The position numbers and the translations under genes were made by a program. This document shows, piece after piece, positions 49,536 through 51,671 of a DNA stretch of 51,671 bases. Position 1 is the stretch's first letter; each line of letters starts with the position of its first letter. Source of the DNA: JBAZKV01 sp964443545 (GTDB lineage Bacteria > Margulisbacteria > WOR-1 > JAKLHX01 > JBAZKV01); the NCBI GenBank assembly GCA_964443545.1, contig CAYUCV010000009.1, positions 1-51,671 of the forward strand, in the 5' to 3' direction. The notes beneath the pieces were generated by a model, which was not told where the DNA came from, did no database searches, and saw only the letters and a list, made by a program, of their open reading frames with translations.

Positions 49536-50368
49536 AGGCCGCTTTAATAACAAAGGCAGTAGAAGATCTGTTTGTTAAGATCAATCTTGAACTTACCCCG
49601 GATGTGTTATCCGCCCTAAAGAAGGCCCATAAAACAGAAAAAAACAGCTCCGCAAGGTCCGTGCTTAAGGTCCTCCTGGAAAATGCCTCGATCGCAAAAA
49701 AAGAAAGCATTCCGATCTGCCAGGATACCGGCCTTGCGGTAGTATTTGCGCAAATAGGACAGGATGTTCACATTTCCGGCGGTGACCTCAAAAGTTCGGT
49801 GGACCGAGGGGTCAAGCAGGCCGTTAAGAAAGGGTATTTGAGAGCTTCGGTCGTAAAAGACCCGTTAACAAGAAAGAACACCAAGGACAATACTCCTGCG
49901 ATACTCCACACAGAAATAGTCCCCGGAAATAAAATAAAGCTTTATATCCTTGCCAAAGGCGGCGGGGCGGAAAATATGAGCGCGCTTAAGATGCTGAAGC
50001 CGTCCGACGGTATAGAAGGGGTAAAGGCCTTTGTGATCGAGACCGTAAAAAAAGCCGGGCCCAGCGCCTGTCCCCCGATGATCGTGGGGGTTGGTATCGG
50101 CGGCAATTTTGAAAGATGCGCCTATCTGGCAAAAAAGGCTCTGTTGCGTGGATTGGGCGTAAATGCGCCTCGGGAGGCGCATTTAATAACCCTTGAATCT
50201 ACCTTGTTGAAAGACATAAACCGGCTCGGCATCGGCCCCTCCGGATTCGGAGGAAAGACCACCTGCCTCGCGGTTAAAATTGAATCGGCCCCATGCCATA
50301 TTGCCAGCCTGCCTGTTGCCGTTAATATTGAATGTCACGCTCACAGGCACGGAGAAGTTGTTTTATAA
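49523..50368 (+). CDS. class I fumarate hydratase, alpha subunit (two-subunit type)
   Basis: A 281-residue homologue of the N-terminal half of class I Fe-S fumarases. Likely cluster cysteines are Cys66 (PICQDTGLAV), Cys183 (SACPPMIVGVGIGG) and Cys271 (NIECHAHRH). It interconverts fumarate and malate when joined with a beta subunit, but no beta-subunit gene follows: a terminator comes three bases after the stop. The partner must be elsewhere. A perfect 24-base palindrome lies within residues 213-221. The gene overlaps the end of mdh, as the third gene of the icd-mdh-fum operon. Confidence 0.92.
   Translation: MRQIKAALITKAVEDLFVKINLELTPDVLSALKKAHKTEKNSSARSVLKVLLENASIAKKESIPICQDTGLAVVFAQIGQDVHISGGDLKSSVDRGVKQAVKKGYLRASVVKDPLTRKNTKDNTPAILHTEIVPGNKIKLYILAKGGGAENMSALKMLKPSDGIEGVKAFVIETVKKAGPSACPPMIVGVGIGGNFERCAYLAKKALLRGLGVNAPREAHLITLESTLLKDINRLGIGPSGFGGKTTCLAVKIESAPCHIASLPVAVNIECHAHRHGEVVL
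50161..50184. repeat. 24-bp perfect palindrome inside the fumarase gene
   Basis: AAATGCGCCT, loop CGGG, AGGCGCATTT: a ten-base perfect stem in the coding sequence (VNAPREAHL). It lies in a region that varies between fumarases. It may be a REP-type insertion or chance. Confidence 0.7.
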
Positions 50369-50370
50369 AG

Positions 50371-50398
50371 AAAAAAGCGCCGGTTAGGGCGCCTTTTT
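50371..50398. terminator. bidirectional intrinsic terminator
   Basis: AAAAAA, stem GCGCC, loop GGTTAG, stem GGCGC, then CTTTTT. The A-run on the left and T-run on the right serve the icd operon on plus and the unknown gene on minus, which converge here. Confidence 0.85.
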
Positions 50399-50426
50399 AT
50401 CCGGAGCTAAAAACGGTTTGCCGCTC

Positions 50427-51476
50427 TTATCTTACCTGTAATATTCTCAGCTCTGCCGCCACACTTTCGGCTTTCTCGGGATCGGCACATCCTAGCACCA
50501 AGTCCCGTCTTTCAGGTGAGACCAGAGAAAGGAGGTGCGCTGCCTTACTATTGCTTGCCGCTTCAATATAAGAAAGCAGTTGCCTGTTGTTTGCGACCTC
50601 CGCAATGGGACCGTAATCAGATAAATCAAAATATTCTAACACCATGCTCAATATTCTAGGGTCAAACTCTGCAATATATCTGTTGGCGTTGCTCCCCATG
50701 GCTTTGAGCGCAGCTGCAGCCTTTTTGGGGTTTCCTTTCCAGACAGGGTAGCCTATATGGCTGCTATACAAATTAAATACCCCGCAAAAGAAGTTGGGGC
50801 TAAAATCATTTCCTCTAAAAGCAGCCGCAACAGTTGTTGGCAAGGCACGCCTTAAAAGCGCTGATGGCATAGCTTCTAGCTCCGGGCTCGGATAAAACCC
50901 CCGGCTGTCAAGCTTTCCGGCTCCAACAAAGAATGCGGGGACTTCGCTCTCGGGAATAGCGGCCATGATCTGCCTGGCTGCCTCGGCCTCTTCGCCGTCC
51001 CCCATTTCCATAAGCCCTAAAGCAAAATGATTGTCTGCGTAGGGATTGTTTTCCCTCAATGCCCTAAGAAATTCAATTGATCTCTCCGGACCAAAACCCA
51101 ACAGAAACTGGGCCATTGATCTGGAATAGCTCAAATTGATTTCCTGGCAATGACCGTCATCATTATTTTCATACCTATACGGCTGGGCCCCGCTTAAGAG
51201 GCCAACGGCTTCAAGGACACTAAAACGGGAGCAAATATTTGGGTCGCCATTTAGGCAGCGCTGCCGTTGGAGAGTATCAAGCACCCACACTCTATTCAAT
51301 ATTTTAGGTAAAATCCGCATGGCACTTTCCGGATACCTGCTGCAAAGATAACTAAGCGTTCTTCCCGGCATATATCGCCTCGGATCATGAAAACCCATTT
51401 TCCTGGGCCCAGGAAGAGCATTTAAATCAGCCACTATCCTTCTCTCGGCCTTTGCGCCAACCCTCAATCCTCCCAT
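50427..51476 (-). CDS. hypothetical protein, no family recognised
   Basis: A 349-residue protein with a strong start: AAGGAGGG seven bases before the ATG at 51476. I recognise no domain. The sequence is soluble-looking, with no signal peptide or membrane segment, and reads as mostly short helices (RYPESAMRILPKILNRVW, GPERSIEFLRALRENNPYADNHFALGLMEMGDGEEAEAARQIMAAI, NPKKAAAALKAMG, RILSMVLEYF, AHLLSLVSPERRDLVLGCADPEKAESVAAEL), which would suit a helical-repeat protein. It has six Cys without an obvious metal motif. The gene stands alone, ends at the shared terminator, and has about 195 bases of upstream sequence to the window edge in which I see no clear promoter or gene. Confidence 0.75.
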   Translation of the reverse strand: MGGLRVGAKAERRIVADLNALPGPRKMGFHDPRRYMPGRTLSYLCSRYPESAMRILPKILNRVWVLDTLQRQRCLNGDPNICSRFSVLEAVGLLSGAQPYRYENNDDGHCQEINLSYSRSMAQFLLGFGPERSIEFLRALRENNPYADNHFALGLMEMGDGEEAEAARQIMAAIPESEVPAFFVGAGKLDSRGFYPSPELEAMPSALLRRALPTTVAAAFRGNDFSPNFFCGVFNLYSSHIGYPVWKGNPKKAAAALKAMGSNANRYIAEFDPRILSMVLEYFDLSDYGPIAEVANNRQLLSYIEAASNSKAAHLLSLVSPERRDLVLGCADPEKAESVAAELRILQVR

Positions 51477-51671
51477 TATTATTCCCTCCTTATCACAAAC
51501 TGTAAGACCGGCAGCGAAAAAGATTTGCCAATCTCACATTGGCCCCCTAATGTATTGAGAAGTGTTGATTCTTAAACAGTTCCAACAATCCCCTCTATAC
51601 AGTTATCTTCAATTCCTGTGGCAGTGTAAACTAAAGTGTGTAAATCGGCGGGAAGGCGGGTGAATATATAA

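Noticed and set aside
51477..51671. Gene or RNA in the last 195 bases
   Set aside because: No reading frame with a start signal, tRNA-like fold or clear promoter was seen.
1..51671. tRNA or rRNA genes
   Set aside because: No tRNA cloverleaf or rRNA-like sequence was recognised in any intergenic stretch.

Overview
The window looks like a contig from an uncultured bacterium with two membranes. Evidence for an outer membrane is a predicted beta-barrel protein with signal peptide and C-terminal Phe (21421-22062) and a large lipopolysaccharide/O-antigen or capsule locus. The gene mix (GH94 phosphorylases, Hyp maturation genes, a partial TCA set, several TTG/GTG starts, leaderless-looking promoters) would fit a candidate phylum such as the Margulisbacteria/WOR-1 group, but that placement is inference and no marker was tested. 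A run of 100 N at 22431-22530 marks a scaffold gap, so this is a draft, probably metagenomic, assembly.

Layout. (1) 1-11644, mostly minus strand: sugar metabolism, with two GH94 glycoside phosphorylases, a GH42 beta-galactosidase, a plus-strand sugar-nucleotidyltransferase, glmS and an orphan sugar-binding lipoprotein. Two REP-like palindromic elements sit here, one inside a GH94 gene. (2) 11645-12092: no protein gene; a promoter, a strongly structured RNA of about 260 nt and a terminator. (3) 12093-18163: a sulfur-assimilation cluster, with a ThiS-like sulfur carrier ending in GGG, a MoeB/ThiF-like E1 enzyme, an Rrf2/IscR-like regulator, metY, cysK, metX, metW and ccdA. Together these suggest methionine/cysteine synthesis fed by a protein thiocarboxylate. 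(4) 18209-21392: rpsF, two tandem ssb genes, rpsR, rplI and a compact uvrC. (5) 21421-42261: the barrel protein, then the surface-polysaccharide locus with two flippases, two polymerases, at least five glycosyltransferases, a WbpB/D/E-like 3-acetamido-sugar set, a CapE/F/G-like UDP-L-FucNAc set, a WbpM-like 4,6-dehydratase and a PglC-like initiating transferase. An exact 893-bp direct repeat (27861-28753 = 34071-34963) creates a chimeric glycosyltransferase and removes the 5' end of the Gfo/Idh gene. (6) 42396-46844: hypF, hypC, hypD, hypE for NiFe-hydrogenase cofactor assembly. (7) 46848-47486: a REP-associated Y1 transposase with a perfect palindrome inside its own coding region. (8) 47536-50368: isocitrate dehydrogenase, malate dehydrogenase and the fumarase alpha subunit, closed by a bidirectional terminator. 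(9) 50427-51476: an unrecognised minus-strand gene.

The most interesting signals are the unassigned structured RNA before the sulfur-carrier operon, the sulfur-carrier-dependent methionine cluster, the repeated leaderless promoter architecture, the shortened UvrC, and palindromic REP-like elements embedded in reading frames. The 893-bp repeat deserves a check because it may be an assembly chimera rather than biology.
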